From positions 26,951,521 to 27,015,520 of the forward strand of contig OZ038435.1 in the NCBI GenBank assembly GCA_964036275.1: a DNA stretch of 64,000 bases, written 5' to 3'. The translations under genes were made by a program, and so were the position numbers. This stretch comes from Litoditis marina. Its lineage: Eukaryota > Nematoda > Chromadorea > Rhabditida > Rhabditidae. Every line of letters starts with the position of its first letter. Positions within the stretch are counted from its first letter, which is position 1. The notes beneath the pieces were generated by a model. The model ran no database searches. It was given only the letters and a program-made list of their open reading frames with translations, and was not told the origin of the DNA. Shown in pieces: positions 1 through 15,700 of the stretch.

Positions 1-172
1 CCTCAAACTTTTGTATTGCAAGTGATAAATTGAATTATCACCCCCCGGTGGGGGGGGGTCAAACTACAATTCCCCAAACGCAATACAAATTCAGAAAGGT
101 GGGGGGTAAAAAGTCAATGTTCCCAACATTTCATTAAAAAGTATTCTCGTATTAGATTCGAAATGTGTTTAG
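1..172. repeat. Intron sequence with a C/G-tract inverted repeat
   Basis: This is the intron before the first visible ALDH7A1 exon. A run of six C is followed by GGT and ten or so G at about 41-58, a perfect self-complementary block. It is flanked by the inverted pair TTTGTATTGC (about 10-20) and GCAATACAAA (about 80-90), so 8-95 looks like a small inverted-repeat element. A second G run lies at about 100-107. Confidence 0.5.
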
Positions 173-2931
<2,759 letters not shown>

Positions 2932-3469
2932 ATTGTTGTTTTTCTAAGTTAGTATACACTCTAGTATCTTGAGGTGGTTTTTGTTATCGTTTCAAGTTTG
3001 ACATATAATGTAGGTTTAGTAATTTAATTGTCTCGTGTCCAGTTTTAATTTCTACGTGTTTGTTACGTCGCATTTTCGATCCGGTTAATTTTGTTATTTT
3101 TCCGAAGAACTTTTACTGTGTATAAACTTCTTCTTTTTCACAAATGTTCATGTTGTTTTGTTTAATCTGAGTATCAGCTGTTATTATCGTGTGCATCATG
3201 TTCGTAACGTGCTTGATCTTGACTCTTAACCATCGTCGAAGGTATACAAAGACGTTCTACAGCTGCCGTTATTGCGCACGTTCCAATCTGCCCCTTGAAC
3301 GTACATCATTCGTAGTTTGTAGTGGTGTGGTCATTTATAAACATATATTTGATAAGTGGTGATAGCGATGTCAGCAGACGAGTGAAGGTCGTATTACTAC
3401 TCTTAATAGTTCTTTTCTCAGATTTTAAAGCGATTTTTTTCGTTTCTTCCAATCGGCTCACTACGAACT
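2932..3469. other. Intergenic: ALDH7A1 3' UTR and upstream region of the peptidase gene
   Basis: No coding signal. It must contain the ALDH7A1 3' UTR and the promoter and 5' UTR of the gene starting at 3470, which is in the same direction 538 bp downstream. I saw no clear AATAAA signal or TATA box. A copy of the recurring motif TTTGTAGTTTG-like sequence lies at about 3308-3322. Confidence 0.6.
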
Positions 3470-6400
3470 ATGGCAACTGTAGCTCCTTACGGCAGCTGGG
3501 ACAGCCCAATTACTCCTGCCACATTTGCCAAGGGGAACTGCAAGGCTATATGTGAAATTCAGGCCAGTGATGGTGAGCGAACTTGGAACGACTCAGTATA
3601 TTGCCTACATCAACATTTCCAATGCATATTCATCATGTGCAACTATTGAAAGTGTGCACTTTGGTAGAGTCACGTGGAATTTCTTTTGTCCAGTTTATAA
3701 TGTTTGACCGAAATTCGTTCCGAGAAAAGTAACAAATGTACACCAACATAATGTGTGTTATCAGATGGTGTCTTCTGGGTGGAGCAGAGCGCGGCTACCG
3801 GCAAAAGGGAGTTGTATTTCCAAGGACAAGATCAGAAACGAGTCAGGTGGGCTCCGGATCAGTCGGTGCAGAACTGCGGTAAGAATTATGTTACTTTGCC
3901 ATTTTGAGCCATAGGACATCAAATTCATACAAGCTATAATGTTGCTCAAGGTTTTTGTATGATCTCAGGGTGTTTGTATGATTTGCAGCTGGTAGCTAAA
4001 GCTGTCACCTCTGGCGGTATTCACGCAATATATTCTTGGGGCATAAACTACACGTATAATGCTTTTATAAGGGCTGAGAACAGCGTTCAGCTTCCACCAT
4101 ACGCGTGTTTACGGCTAATGGAAGGCACTGTTGTGGCATATGTTAGAATTTCGGTTAGAAATGAGACGAACTGCTTTATCGAGCTTTGAACCTACATTAT
4201 GTCAATGTTTCAGTTCATGAATACGGAGGCGGCTCATTCGTGTGTACCGCCGACGGCTCCATCGTTTATAGTACGGTAGAGGGGGTGTACGAACAGGCTA
4301 CTCCTGAAGCCCCACCCGTCCAACTGGCAAATGGAAGTGAACGCGTGTTCAGGTATAACTAAGTTAGTCAGTCTCCGTCCCTCAGTCTTAGTCTGTGTAA
4401 TACATTTGGCGACTCTGTACCAATCGAATTATCATACATTCGTCCCTTTGAAATGATGTTTTTACATTCTCTATCTGTATTTAGTGGGGGGATGTTTTCT
4501 GCAACCTCCCCCCCCCCATAATTTCACTTGATTACCTTTTTTCTTATCTATTGTCGAAATCGATAAGGAGACAAAGAATTTGGTGAATTGGTTGGCCAAG
4601 TCATAAAATCTGATGTATTCGGAGAAACCAGGAGTGATAGGAGGTCAAGGAAAATGAACTTGTTCGAATGGAAACAATCCTTCCCAACGTATATTATCAG
4701 GTTCGCCGACTTCTCAGTCACCTCAACGCATATTTTCTGTGTGAACGAGTCGCACCAGGCGAAGGAGGCTGATCCAGAAAATCGACTGGTTTCCATTCAT
4801 CGCCAAACTAAGGAAATGAAAGTCATTGTAAGTTTCATGATGCAAGTTCTCGTTATACGAATATTTCTCATAATAAGTGATACATAATCAGCTAATCAGA
4901 GTAAGGTATCAGTTATTATTTGAAGGTGGAAGGTGGTTTTAGGCTGCAGAGTTTTTTGTATGAGCTCTATGAGTTTAGGCTAATTCTTTATTCAGTCCGG
5001 TGTTTCGTTAACCCTAGCAGTTACCCATTAACGGGTTACCTTTACCTGGTTGACCCTTTTGTTATCCACTTGGTAACCCCCAATTTTTTCCCAAAATACA
5101 TCGTAAAAAGGGTTAACCAGGTAATCCGGTTAGGGTTAACGAAATACCCTGTTCCTTGTGGAATTGGCCATGAGTTCACCACTGGATGTTCGTAATGTTG
5201 CGATGATGAGGAGTCTGGCAGCACCCCACACTGCAGGCTGCACGTAATAGACTGTCACTCATTCTGCATAACAGTTATGGCTAGAAATATGTCACATCTG
5301 AGCAAACGGACCACGATATGAATCAGGTTCATTTCACGAATAGGAATGCTATTTTTAGGCAAGTGGCGCCGATTTCTACGCTGCACCTCGCGTTTCGCCT
5401 GATGCCAGCCGCATAGTTTGGATGCAGTGGAATCACATCAACATGGTACATTTGAAGTTGTATTTCAGTGTTGGCCCTCGAACCATCTGATACCTGGTTA
5501 TCCAACTTGCCTATTTGGGTTTCATTAAGTATATTCTGATTACTCGTCTTGGATTTTTCGATTACCTTGATGTAATTTATGTATAATAACTTTTCAAAAG
5601 TTTTCTCAGTTAGAATAGCTGTAAGTTCACACACCATTGAACTGACACAATTCCCCTCTGTTTCGAACCTAGTCTCTGGATAAATCCTGGCTGCATCTGA
5701 ATGAGCTCACATACAATTACACCATAACCTAGGCGTGTTTGGTTGGTTAAGAATTTGAGAATAGAATGCATTTAGCAGTTTATTCAGGGTTTATCAAGTG
5801 ATTGACGACAAATACTTTGAAGATAGTTTAACTAATAGTACCAAACTTAACAAGGTTCGTTTCAGCCCTGGGACGAGACCTCAATCCATATGGCTGTCGT
5901 GAATGAAGATGGGACTGTCAGCAATGAGACGACAATGAAGAGCGGCGTGGGAAAGAATGTGTGTACGCCAATGAGTGTTAATCATCAAAACAGCTTAAAA
6001 AAATTTCAAAGGTTTTGTTCTTCAGGTTGAACCGTTCTCAAAAGTCTCAAGTAGAAACTAGTGTTGGAACTCTCAAATTGGGAATAATTTTGTGACAATA
6101 CCTTTTTTATACAGTATTTGTTGAACAGTGATTTTTGTTTAGGTGAATTACTACTGCCCCAGCTGGTCCCCAGATGGCACACTTTACGTGGTGAATGATT
6201 CCAATAACTTTTGGAACGTTTACAAATTGGACACCAATAAAGACGGTGCGTGAACACATATTCGGTTTGTGAGAGTGTGATCGAAGTTTGATGACCGGTC
6301 TTTGTAAGTATTACGGTCCGGCGGAGATGTCAAATCATACGTACGGTGCTGGAAAACCAATTCGCGAGTAGTGGTCACTCGGAATTCAGAAAGATAAAAA

Positions 6401-9400
6401 ATGAAATTGGAAATCAGAATGTATTTTATCTTATTCTTAAAGTTTGTTTGTATGTACTCAATTCAAATTCAGCCGCCGAGCAGAATGTGTATCCAGTAGA
6501 ACGAGAGATCGGCTACCCTCTCTGGCAGTTCGGCGATCGACCATATGCGGCCAACGCTAATTGTGTTGTGAGTAGAAAGACCTTTTCATGGTGGTAGCTT
6601 TTGACACAATCATAACTTTTTTCTAGTTTTGTCCCGTCCGCGGTGCGATCAAACTATAAACCAGAACGAAATAGTCGTGTAGGCTCTTCTTTCTTAGGGC
6701 GCCAACAATGTTATGCAATTACAAATGAGTTGTATTTTTGATCCATGCGAAAACGCACGTCGGAATTGTTGACTTTGTGGAACAGCCGAGAGTTGCCAGA
6801 AAAGTTTTTCTCGGAAGGAATTGAAGTCCTAATATGAATTCTCTATTTTCAGATAATGAACGTGGGTGGTCGTCTAATGCTACGACAGGGTGACGCTGTT
6901 CGCGAAGTCGCGACTCCTGGCTACTCCATCTTCTCTCATCTGTCAATTACGTCCTCCAATACAGTATACTGTATTGCCAGTGGACCCGTGAAGGGATCGT
7001 GTATTCTAAGGATTGAGACCAGCTCAAGTGGAGAGGTGGGCATTGACTTATTGTAACCCTTACCTTTTTTTGTTTGGCATTGTTTGTTCTGAAAAGCAGT
7101 ACAGCACGTGGTCTGCATAATTCGAATACGACCCAGTCACGTTAGACGCCCCCGAAATAGTTTTCCGCTGAAAAAATAACAGTACTGTCGTAGTTCCTGA
7201 AGTGTTTTATTGATCGATTGCAGTCGGACGCTGTGAGTGTCATCCGCACCGCTCTCGACGATTCCGAGATTGCCCAGTTCGATATTTCCGAGCCGGAAAC
7301 GGTCGAGTTCGTCTCTGACGGTGTGACCGTATCTGGGTATTACTACACACCCAAGGTAATAGAGTATTTGATATGTTGTTTGGTAGTTTGATTTTTTTAG
7401 CAGCTGAAGAAATGGCGATTTGGAGTGGTTATCACTTGTTGTTTTGGAACATATCAGTTTCAATCATGAAAGAAAATGAGATCAAGCAATAATGTGTCTC
7501 AACCACTAATAGATATTGTGTCGTGACTATAAATGATAATGTGTTTCGATTGATGATCAACAATTATCCAGAACCGTGCCTTCTCAGCCCCGTCGGGTAC
7601 CCTTCCACCGGTGTTGATGTTGGGTCATTCGGGTCCCACTGCCCCCGCCTTCCCCTCACTCGACCTCAAGAAGCAGTTCTTCACCTCCCGCGGATTCGCC
7701 ATTTTCGATGTCAACTATCGCGGATCCACTGGATTCGGATCAGAGTTCAGAAACGCGTCAGTTTATCGATTTTGTTTCACCATTTGTGCAATTTGTTCAA
7801 GTAGTCTAATACAGGTCGTGCTAGATACGACGGAGGCACATGATCAATTTGTTTGATGTATTCACAGTTTCATACCTGTGCAATTCTGGAGTGTTTTGAA
7901 GTTCCCACCTTGTTCAAGCGAACAACTACAACTCAAATTTGGTAACTCCCATAAAAACTGTTCGGTTTGCATAGAGCGTCATTCTATGTCTATGCAACTT
8001 CGATGTTTAGAACAAATAAGGTTTTTGGTTGAAAGGCCAAAGTTGTTTAGATTTGAGTTAGAATTAATCAGAACAATTCAAGTCCGTTTAATTTACAGAT
8101 TGAAAGGAAATTGGGGTATTGTGGATAGAAACGACATGGTGAATGCTGCCAAGGCCCTGATCGAGAAGGGACTGGTCGATTCCGAGAAAGTGTGTATCAG
8201 AGGCAGTTCGGCTGGAGGGTTAGTTGACAGACATTGGTAAAATTTCGGAAAAATATTTTTTCTCAATTCAAGGGAATACCTTAAATTTTCAGAAAAGGTT
8301 TTGTGCCATATAACCGGAACAGAACTCATGTGAAAAATTGAATGCATTCAACTTCCGTGATACCAGAAGCAATTTTCCTTCTCTACATCATAATATTGTA
8401 TTGTATTCAAAGTAAACTAAAAAAGAGACATTTGCGTAGTACTAACGTAACGTGACGTAACCTCAGGAATTCTATATTTTAACTCGCATTTTGTAGATTC
8501 CTGGTGCTAAGCGCTCTCATTGCGTCTGATGTGTTCAAGGCAGCCGTCTCCATCTACGGTGTTGGCGATTTAGAGGGCTTGGTCAAGGTATACTCGGTTT
8601 CATACCCACGCGGACTTTTACAGTATACAATTAGAAGCTTTTGGCGGTTCTTAGAGGTATTAGGGTGTCAGGGAAATTTGAATTAAGGTGATTCTCCATG
8701 TTCACTACAACATACCAGCACGCAACCAATTCTCTGCGAGGAGTAAAGTTGTATCAATAGCTGTCACTAACCATTTCACAGCTCTCACTAACCTCTTTTT
8801 TCAGGACACACACAAGTTCGAGCGTGGATATAATGAGGCACTGATTGGAAAATGGCCCGAGGAGAGACATATTTACGAGGTTCATTTTGCATTATTTATG
8901 TTCAAGCAAAGCAGAGTGGATTAGAGATTAACGCCATTAGAAAAACATTCCGAATGGAGTTTCGACTAGAAAATATAGGATTCAAGAACCACCAACCAGA
9001 CTAGACAATCAGCGGATAGTTGTGAATATTTCCAGGAGAGGAGTCCGGTTAATCACATCGACGGCCTCCGCGTTCCGATTGCCTTCATCCACGGAAAGGA
9101 GGACACTGTGGTGCCAGTGGGACAGAGCATCGACATGTACGAGAAACTGCGGGCAAAGGGAATTGCGACCGCTCTCATGCTCTTCGACAGTAAGTTGGCC
9201 ACCGAAAGAACCAATATGATTACTGCAGATTATTTAATTGATTGCGCGGTATGTTGTCATATTTCAGATGAGGGACACGGCTTCCGCGGACCAGAGGCTG
9301 TCCGCAAGAGCACCGAGGCCACCTACTTCTTCCTCTGTAAAACTATGGGAATTGAACCATCTGTCAAGTCGGAGGTATATCAATGCCACACAAATTGTAG

Positions 9401-9502
9401 CTATGTTTGCAAGTTCAACAGATTTGTAGTTTGTTTCCATCTGTTCACTCATCATGTTATTTTCAGCTAGAGATCGTCAATCTGAAACCGACGTCAATCT
9501 AA
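3470..9502 (+). CDS. S9-family serine peptidase (acylaminoacyl/dipeptidyl peptidase type, nematode dpf-5/dpf-6-like)
   Basis: Prolyl-oligopeptidase clan serine peptidase that would remove or cut short N-terminal peptides; no signal peptide, so probably cytosolic. The 17 exons (3470-3572, 3765-3878, 4214-4352, 4701-4827, 5359-5445, 5866-5958, 6143-6245, 6473-6567, 6853-7035, 7224-7355, 7572-7756, 8099-8218, 8497-8587, 8805-8879, 9036-9189, 9268-9374, 9467-9502) join in phase to 647 aa. Residues about 1-390 form the WD/beta-propeller-like half (blade motifs RWAPD, RVSPD, SWSPDG). The alpha/beta-hydrolase half has the nucleophile motif GSSAGG (Ser about 491), the acid in HGKEDTVV (Asp about 572) and the base in NEGHGF (His about 604), plus the oxyanion-region NYRGSTGFG. 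All three catalytic residues are present, so it should be active. Start chosen because ATG 3470 gives the family N-terminus YGSWDSPIT. It converges on ST13 with a gap of 205 bp. Confidence 0.95.
5003..5145. repeat. Small terminal-inverted-repeat element in a peptidase intron
   Basis: The block begins with TTTCGTTAACCCTA and ends with its exact complement TAGGGTTAACGAAA. Further inward the pair CCTGGTTGACCC / GGGTTAACCAGG also matches. About 143 bp with no coding potential, inside the 4828-5358 intron. It looks like a non-autonomous DNA element (MITE). I saw only one copy in this window. Confidence 0.6.
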
Positions 9503-9707
9503 CATGATATTTTGCAAGCTGTGACTGTTGATTCTTCAAGTTGTTTACGTGTGATAAATGTATTATGCTCAAGCGAAAACTGTTACATGTTAAATATACC
9601 TTTATTACGTGCAGACTATAGGAGATACAAGTATGAATAGCCGGACATGCAACGGGATCACTAGATATAACGTGATAAACATATAGAACATAGTGAATGA
9701 AGAACAC
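9503..9707. other. Convergent intergenic spacer (two 3' UTRs)
   Basis: 205 bp between the tail-to-tail peptidase and ST13 genes; the 3' UTRs are likely to abut or overlap. No coding sequence is seen. Confidence 0.6.
9601..9606 (-). terminator. Polyadenylation signal AATAAA for ST13
   Basis: The complement of TTTATT reads AATAAA on the minus strand, about 100 nt past the ST13 stop codon, the usual position for a cleavage/polyadenylation signal. Confidence 0.55.
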
Positions 9708-12700
9708 TCAATCAAGATCAGGCTCGGGGGCCTTGGTGGGAGGCGGTGGGGGAGCGGCACCAGTTGGGGCAGATCCACAAGACTCGTCACCACACTCCTC
9801 GCCCATGGGACAGCCACCGGGGGCGGCGCCTCCCATTCCCATACCTGAACATATTCGTAACATGAACAGCTTGCCCAAAAAAAAATCGCAGTCCCCAGTA
9901 TACACAGGTGGGAAAGCTCGGGAGTTGGTGTGAACTCTTCAATTTAGAGAATAAAATATATCCTTGGTTAGTTAAACTGAACCACCTATAAAACTTGTAC
10001 TGTAACTAACCGGGCATTCCCTTCATCTTCGAGATCAGCTTCATGATCTTGGGATTGTTCATGTATTTCATCAGATTGGCGGGATTGTTCATGATGTCGA
10101 GGAAAGCGGGCATAACCTGGAAATATATAATAGAGATTTCATTAAACAGTCCAAGAACATGGAGAATGAAACAAAATAAAACGGCTCTCTCTCTCTTACC
10201 TCAGGATCTTGCATAGCGGCAGCAACCTCGGGATCATTGAAGATGTCGGCAAAGCCTCCCATACCACCAGCTCCAGGCATTCCACCCATATCACCGAAAT
10301 CAGGACCCTCCTCCTCAGCTGCCTAGAAATCCATTACGTGAAGGTCAAAATTTATACTTCTCCTTAGGTAAATGATGAACAGACGCTGAAAATGACAACA
10401 CTTTCATAAGGGAACACATGAATTTTTACACACAACAGTATTATAAGTTTAGCTTGTCTCGGAACCCTAGAACACACCTTGGCAGCTTCTTCAGCGGCCT
10501 TTTTGTTGGCCTCCTGAGCTTTGCGGACTCTCTCGCGACGCTCTTTCAACTCACGCTCCTCATTTTGACGCTGAACCGCACGGTTGTACTCGAGAAGCTT
10601 CTTCGCCTGAAAACAACATGTCAATTAAACAGGCTGAGAAATCTATCGAATAATATAATATTGATATATGTTGTTCTGAAAAATAACGGATCTCAAAAAC
10701 TTTGCAGAGATTGGAATTTTGTGACATCATCAAAACTAGGAGATCACATTTATTTTTTGTGTACACAAGTACTCAAGATCGGCACCAACAAGAGGGCGAG
10801 TCCTGTGATCCATCTCAAACATTGAAAGTATAACCACCCGAATTATATTGAACTTAGTGAATAACCACTGGGCGAATTAAAAGCACGAATCGGAGAACAT
10901 TATAACAGACACTATTTTCTCGAAATTCCTGAAATGTTTCCAGAACAAATCATACGTTTAAAAAAATTAAATACCAATCGGCTTGTACCGCATTAATTTC
11001 GAACCACAAACTCCATTGAGCACAGCCAACCCTATGCAAACAAATTGTGGGAACGTAAACCTATAGGTCGAATAAACAAGGCCGAGCGAATTCCACAATT
11101 TGCCGAACGCGAGTTTGTGAACACTACCAGTATACAACTATGATGACTTGATAATCATAGGTGAACCTATGATTATCAAGTTTAATCATAATAGGTAAAT
11201 CTATAAAATATTCATTCTTCCGAGATGCTACACGCCAAACTCTTCCCATAGAAATAAGTGTTGCGTTTTAAAGAGACACCGCTTCCCGACGAATTTTTCG
11301 GCACTTTAGGCAGCTCACAAAAAATTGATGATATTTCGATTATCAACAAACAAGGGGAGCAATACGAATACAAAAGAGGTGAGGGCAAGGAGAAACAATC
11401 TGGTTGATTTCATATCTCTCGATGAGGCCGCCTAACACAAATAATGACAACCATTTCAACTACTACCAACCTGACACTCGGCTGGTATATTTTGGGCTCT
11501 ACAACAGACCCAATCTACTGATATTACTGCGCAATTGACATTATTCTGATTCTAGTTACTAGATCATATCATACCTTAAACTGATCTCAGACATTTCTGA
11601 TTTTCAGTTTTCACTGGCTGTTGAATGACAGACAGTCAGTTCAGTTCTCTGGGACTCATTTTCTATATTCACACTGTATTGTTGGGCTACCAGCTAACCA
11701 ATAATTCGGGCTAATTACATGCACCTGAACCCGAAAACTTCTCCTAGTACAAATTTATCGGCTGCCGGGCATAACTGCCAGACGTTATCCATGCATTATG
11801 AAACCCAGTGGCCGGATGAGCTACTCTTCCGACAAAAACAAGTCGCTCGCGCTGTTAACTTCCCGCCAGCAGCTGTGATTGTTTCCTTCGAAACGAGCAA
11901 AAGGCGGAGCGGGCCCCGAGGCTTTTCGAACCCCCAAGACAGCTGCCTTCCAGCACAGTGCGAGACATGTCGCGAAGCTAATCGCCACGTCGCAGATACG
12001 AATATGACTACGAACTCGAACCTATTACTACTTATTCTACTGCTGTCGCTGGCCGGCTCAACCGCAGGTAACCATTTTTATACATATACCAACTGTTGTA
12101 CTATTCAACGCTATCACAATCTACGATATAATTATTTTGAGATTGTATTGCTAATAAATTGAAACAAGCACAAGTTTTAGCAAGCACATTGCTGATCGCC
12201 GGACATTCGAGTAACAACATCTACAAATATCGACTGGCACGACAGCTCATTCCCGACTACGATAATTTACTCGGGAACGGAGGTCAGTTAACTGCGAACA
12301 CCAGCATTATACTATCCACTCTGAGAAATACACTTGTAATTCACTTGTCGAGGTTTCAGTAACAATTCCACAGCCAGAAAACACGTATTTCGTCCAGTTT
12401 CATGAGTTCGCATATAGTTGTTTCTGGCATAATTGCACGACGTTTTCTCAACTTTTCCGGCCAATCACCCAGATTATCAAAGTATGGTATGCTCATCTTC
12501 GAACTTAGATTTATGAACTCTTAACAGCATATAGCTTTTCTAGAAAATGGATGAATGATTGATTTTTCCTCTGACCGACCCAGAGTAGTAAGATATGAAA
12601 AAACTTCGAACTTGACAAGTCAAGGCTAGAAGTGTAAATGTAATTGTAATTTATCATTCGTGTTTAATGCACTATGCTACTGCTTAGAAACTCTACACCT

Positions 12701-15700
12701 AGATATTCCCATGTGCGCCCTCGGCAAAACGTTGATCCTGTTGTAATAATGCAAAAGATGCGATGCAACCCACTATTCGCCGCCGCTCACAAACCATGAG
12801 TGATGAATGAGCGAATAATCAATGATCAAGCTAGTCTTTATCTCAACACAAACAAACAACCAATTACACTAATATGTGGTTCGACTTTCCACTACCCATA
12901 ACCCTAGTTCCAAATAGGTCTAAAACTCTCACAAGCGCGCATGTGAATAATACAATCAATCACAGCCATCATATACTGATTTGTTTAATAATTTCAATTT
13001 AATAAAAGCTGAGCTCCACAAACATGCCCCGATGATTCCAGGCGGAGATGCCGACTTCCTGGAGTTCGTGACTAAGCCATTTGAAGGCAAAACAAGAGAG
13101 AGTCATGAGCTTGTGTCACAATTTCACACGACGCAAGTACAAGGAAACTTCACTTCCTTGGTCATTTCACGCCTTGGGACGGATCAGATGAGCCTCGACC
13201 ATATCCAAGTGTTCTATGACTACATCAAAAAAGATCAAGAGCTTCTGCTCATTGAGATTGGTGAGTTTTTCACACGCCCCATTTTGGATAGAGCAGGTAA
13301 AGGAAATGAATTTATTGTAAAATGACCATATTCATTTTCTTTTCACAAGAAGAGCGCAAAATGATCCCCTTGTCTGCATTAAAACTTACTTATGTTTTCT
13401 CGAATATATAGAATCAAATACTTCCTTTCTTGAAAGAACATTCGCCGGAAATTCCCTTAGCTCGCATACTAACGAGCACTTTTATCTCGGTGTGCCCTCT
13501 CGCTAGCGCACAGCGGTTTATGAAAATATAAATCATTCCCACTTTCGAAAATTAGTAATGGATGAGGCAGTTAAAATTTTCAGGGGAAGGCACCATACAA
13601 ACTCAAGCTCTGCTCAACAAAGGAGCAGTCTGCTGGGCGCAAGCCCAAGCGGAAATTGGATCTCCAAATACGGCATATCTATGTGATCAATTCGATCCCC
13701 ATCATATCAGGTCAGTCGACTGGGACTACAAAACAGAATGTTTCAACTACAACGGTTGAAAATGAATGATGAAATCACAGAAGTAGATACAACATCGTTG
13801 CTTACTTATCAAACTGATATCCGATAATTTTCAGGGGGATCATTGACCTCGCGGAACTGCGCATTGGCGACGAACTAGTGAGAGCAGACTGGCAAGAACA
13901 TCAGCCCAGGCCGTTCTGGCCACACATCTTCGCTTCAGCAGCAAAAGCTGACAAGAAACAGAAGAAGAAACAAGTTGAGGTAAGGTAAAATACTTGCAAC
14001 CGAAATTAAATCAATGAGGTGTTCAATTTAGGCTTGCAAAGATACAGCAATGAAAATTACATTTTAAATTTACAGATTGAAGTTGAAGAAGAAGCAGTGG
14101 AGGAAGATGATGACGAGACCGATGAAGAACACGAAACTCAGACTGCAGCGCACAGAGAAAGCAACGAGGATGTTAAGAAGAGTTTGGGCAAGAAGTTGCA
14201 GTGTAAATACCGCAAGAGCTGCTATGAGACTGGCGAGAGACCGGAAATAGCGTCCGACTTCAGCTTTTGGTCGTCCTCGAATGAAGTTGCGTCTGACAAT
14301 GAGGATGAAAACGACTCTGATGGAGACGGCATTCCCGATGATATGGACGAGGACACCGAAATAACAGCCCGCAAGCTCAGTTGCAAGTATCGCACTAGCT
14401 GTTACAAGGATAAGAACATACCGATAAGCGAGAAAGACCTCGAGAAGATGAATGGAAATGTGGGCTCCGAGACTGACGCAGTTCCAGCAAAGGGCAGAAA
14501 ACGAACACTCAAGGAGATCGCGGAGAAGAATATGGAAAAAATGCGTGCAGCTGAAGAACGCGCGGCTGCCCGTCCACTGTCCCAATCAATCATCGTCGAA
14601 AGAAAATTGCATGATATCGAAGAAAAACTGAATGAAAAACTACATTGCAAATATCGCAAAAGTTGCTACGAGACTGGAACTGTACCTGATATAAATGACA
14701 CCTGGAAATCATTCTCTTTCTTCACCGAAGGTGAAAAAGACCAAAAAGAAGAGGAAGTTGAAGTAGATTTCAAGGACATGGAAGAAGACGAACAAAAATT
14801 CTACTGCAAATATCGCAAAAGCTGCTACACGACAGGAGTGAAACCGGTGATTGAGGAATACATTCTTCTGAACACGTTCGATGACCTTGCCGCGCTGCCA
14901 GAGGTAGTGGAGACAAGAAAACTGACATTACAGGAGAGATGCAAATATCGCAAATCGTGTTATGAGACCGGAGTTCTACCAGAAATCGACCAGTCCCCAG
15001 AAATTGTAATTGCGAAGGAAGCGAGCACTGTGATTCCATCTAATATACACGACCTGAAAAATCTGTGCAAATACAGAAAGTCCTGCTATAAGGAAATCGC
15101 TGATTCAGCCACGGTGGATACTGTGCGCAACATCAGACAACGAAGAGTAGCAGAAAAGGAGGCACACAAGAAAATGCTGCGCCGTGCCAAACTTCGCAGA
15201 CGTATGAGAGGTAGAGTAGATCGTGAGAATCGCCCAAAGACACCTAAAAAGATCAAGCCAACGAAAACCGCTGACGTTTCCATGGAAGATGAAGCAGAGC
15301 CTGTCGTCATTGTGAAGAAGAAAGGAAAGAAGTCAAGACAGCCTAAAAGTGAAGAGGATATTGCTAAACCAGCTGGAGCAGAACAAGAAGAATCTCAGCC
15401 ATTGGAAAAAGTGGTTGAAGAATCTCAACCAATGGAAAAGGATGAGGAGAAGATGAACAAAGACGATGAAAAACCAGAAGAACATGACATACCTCCAGTT
15501 GTTCCTAAAAAGAAGAAGACCAAGAAGCACGCTAAAGCTGTAAAAGAAGACATACCAGCGGTCGTAGAAGAACCGAAAGAAGAAGAAACAGAGAAGGTGA
15601 TTGACACACCAATCGTCCAGATGGAAATCCCTAAAGAGGACAAACAGGAAGAGCGCCATGAGAAGAAGAAAGAGAAGAAATCCAGCAAGAAGAACAAAAA

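Noticed and set aside
11719..12003. Upstream in-frame ATG that would extend the nested protein by 95 residues
   Set aside because: It would bury a textbook signal peptide inside the protein; the downstream ATG at 12004 is the better start.
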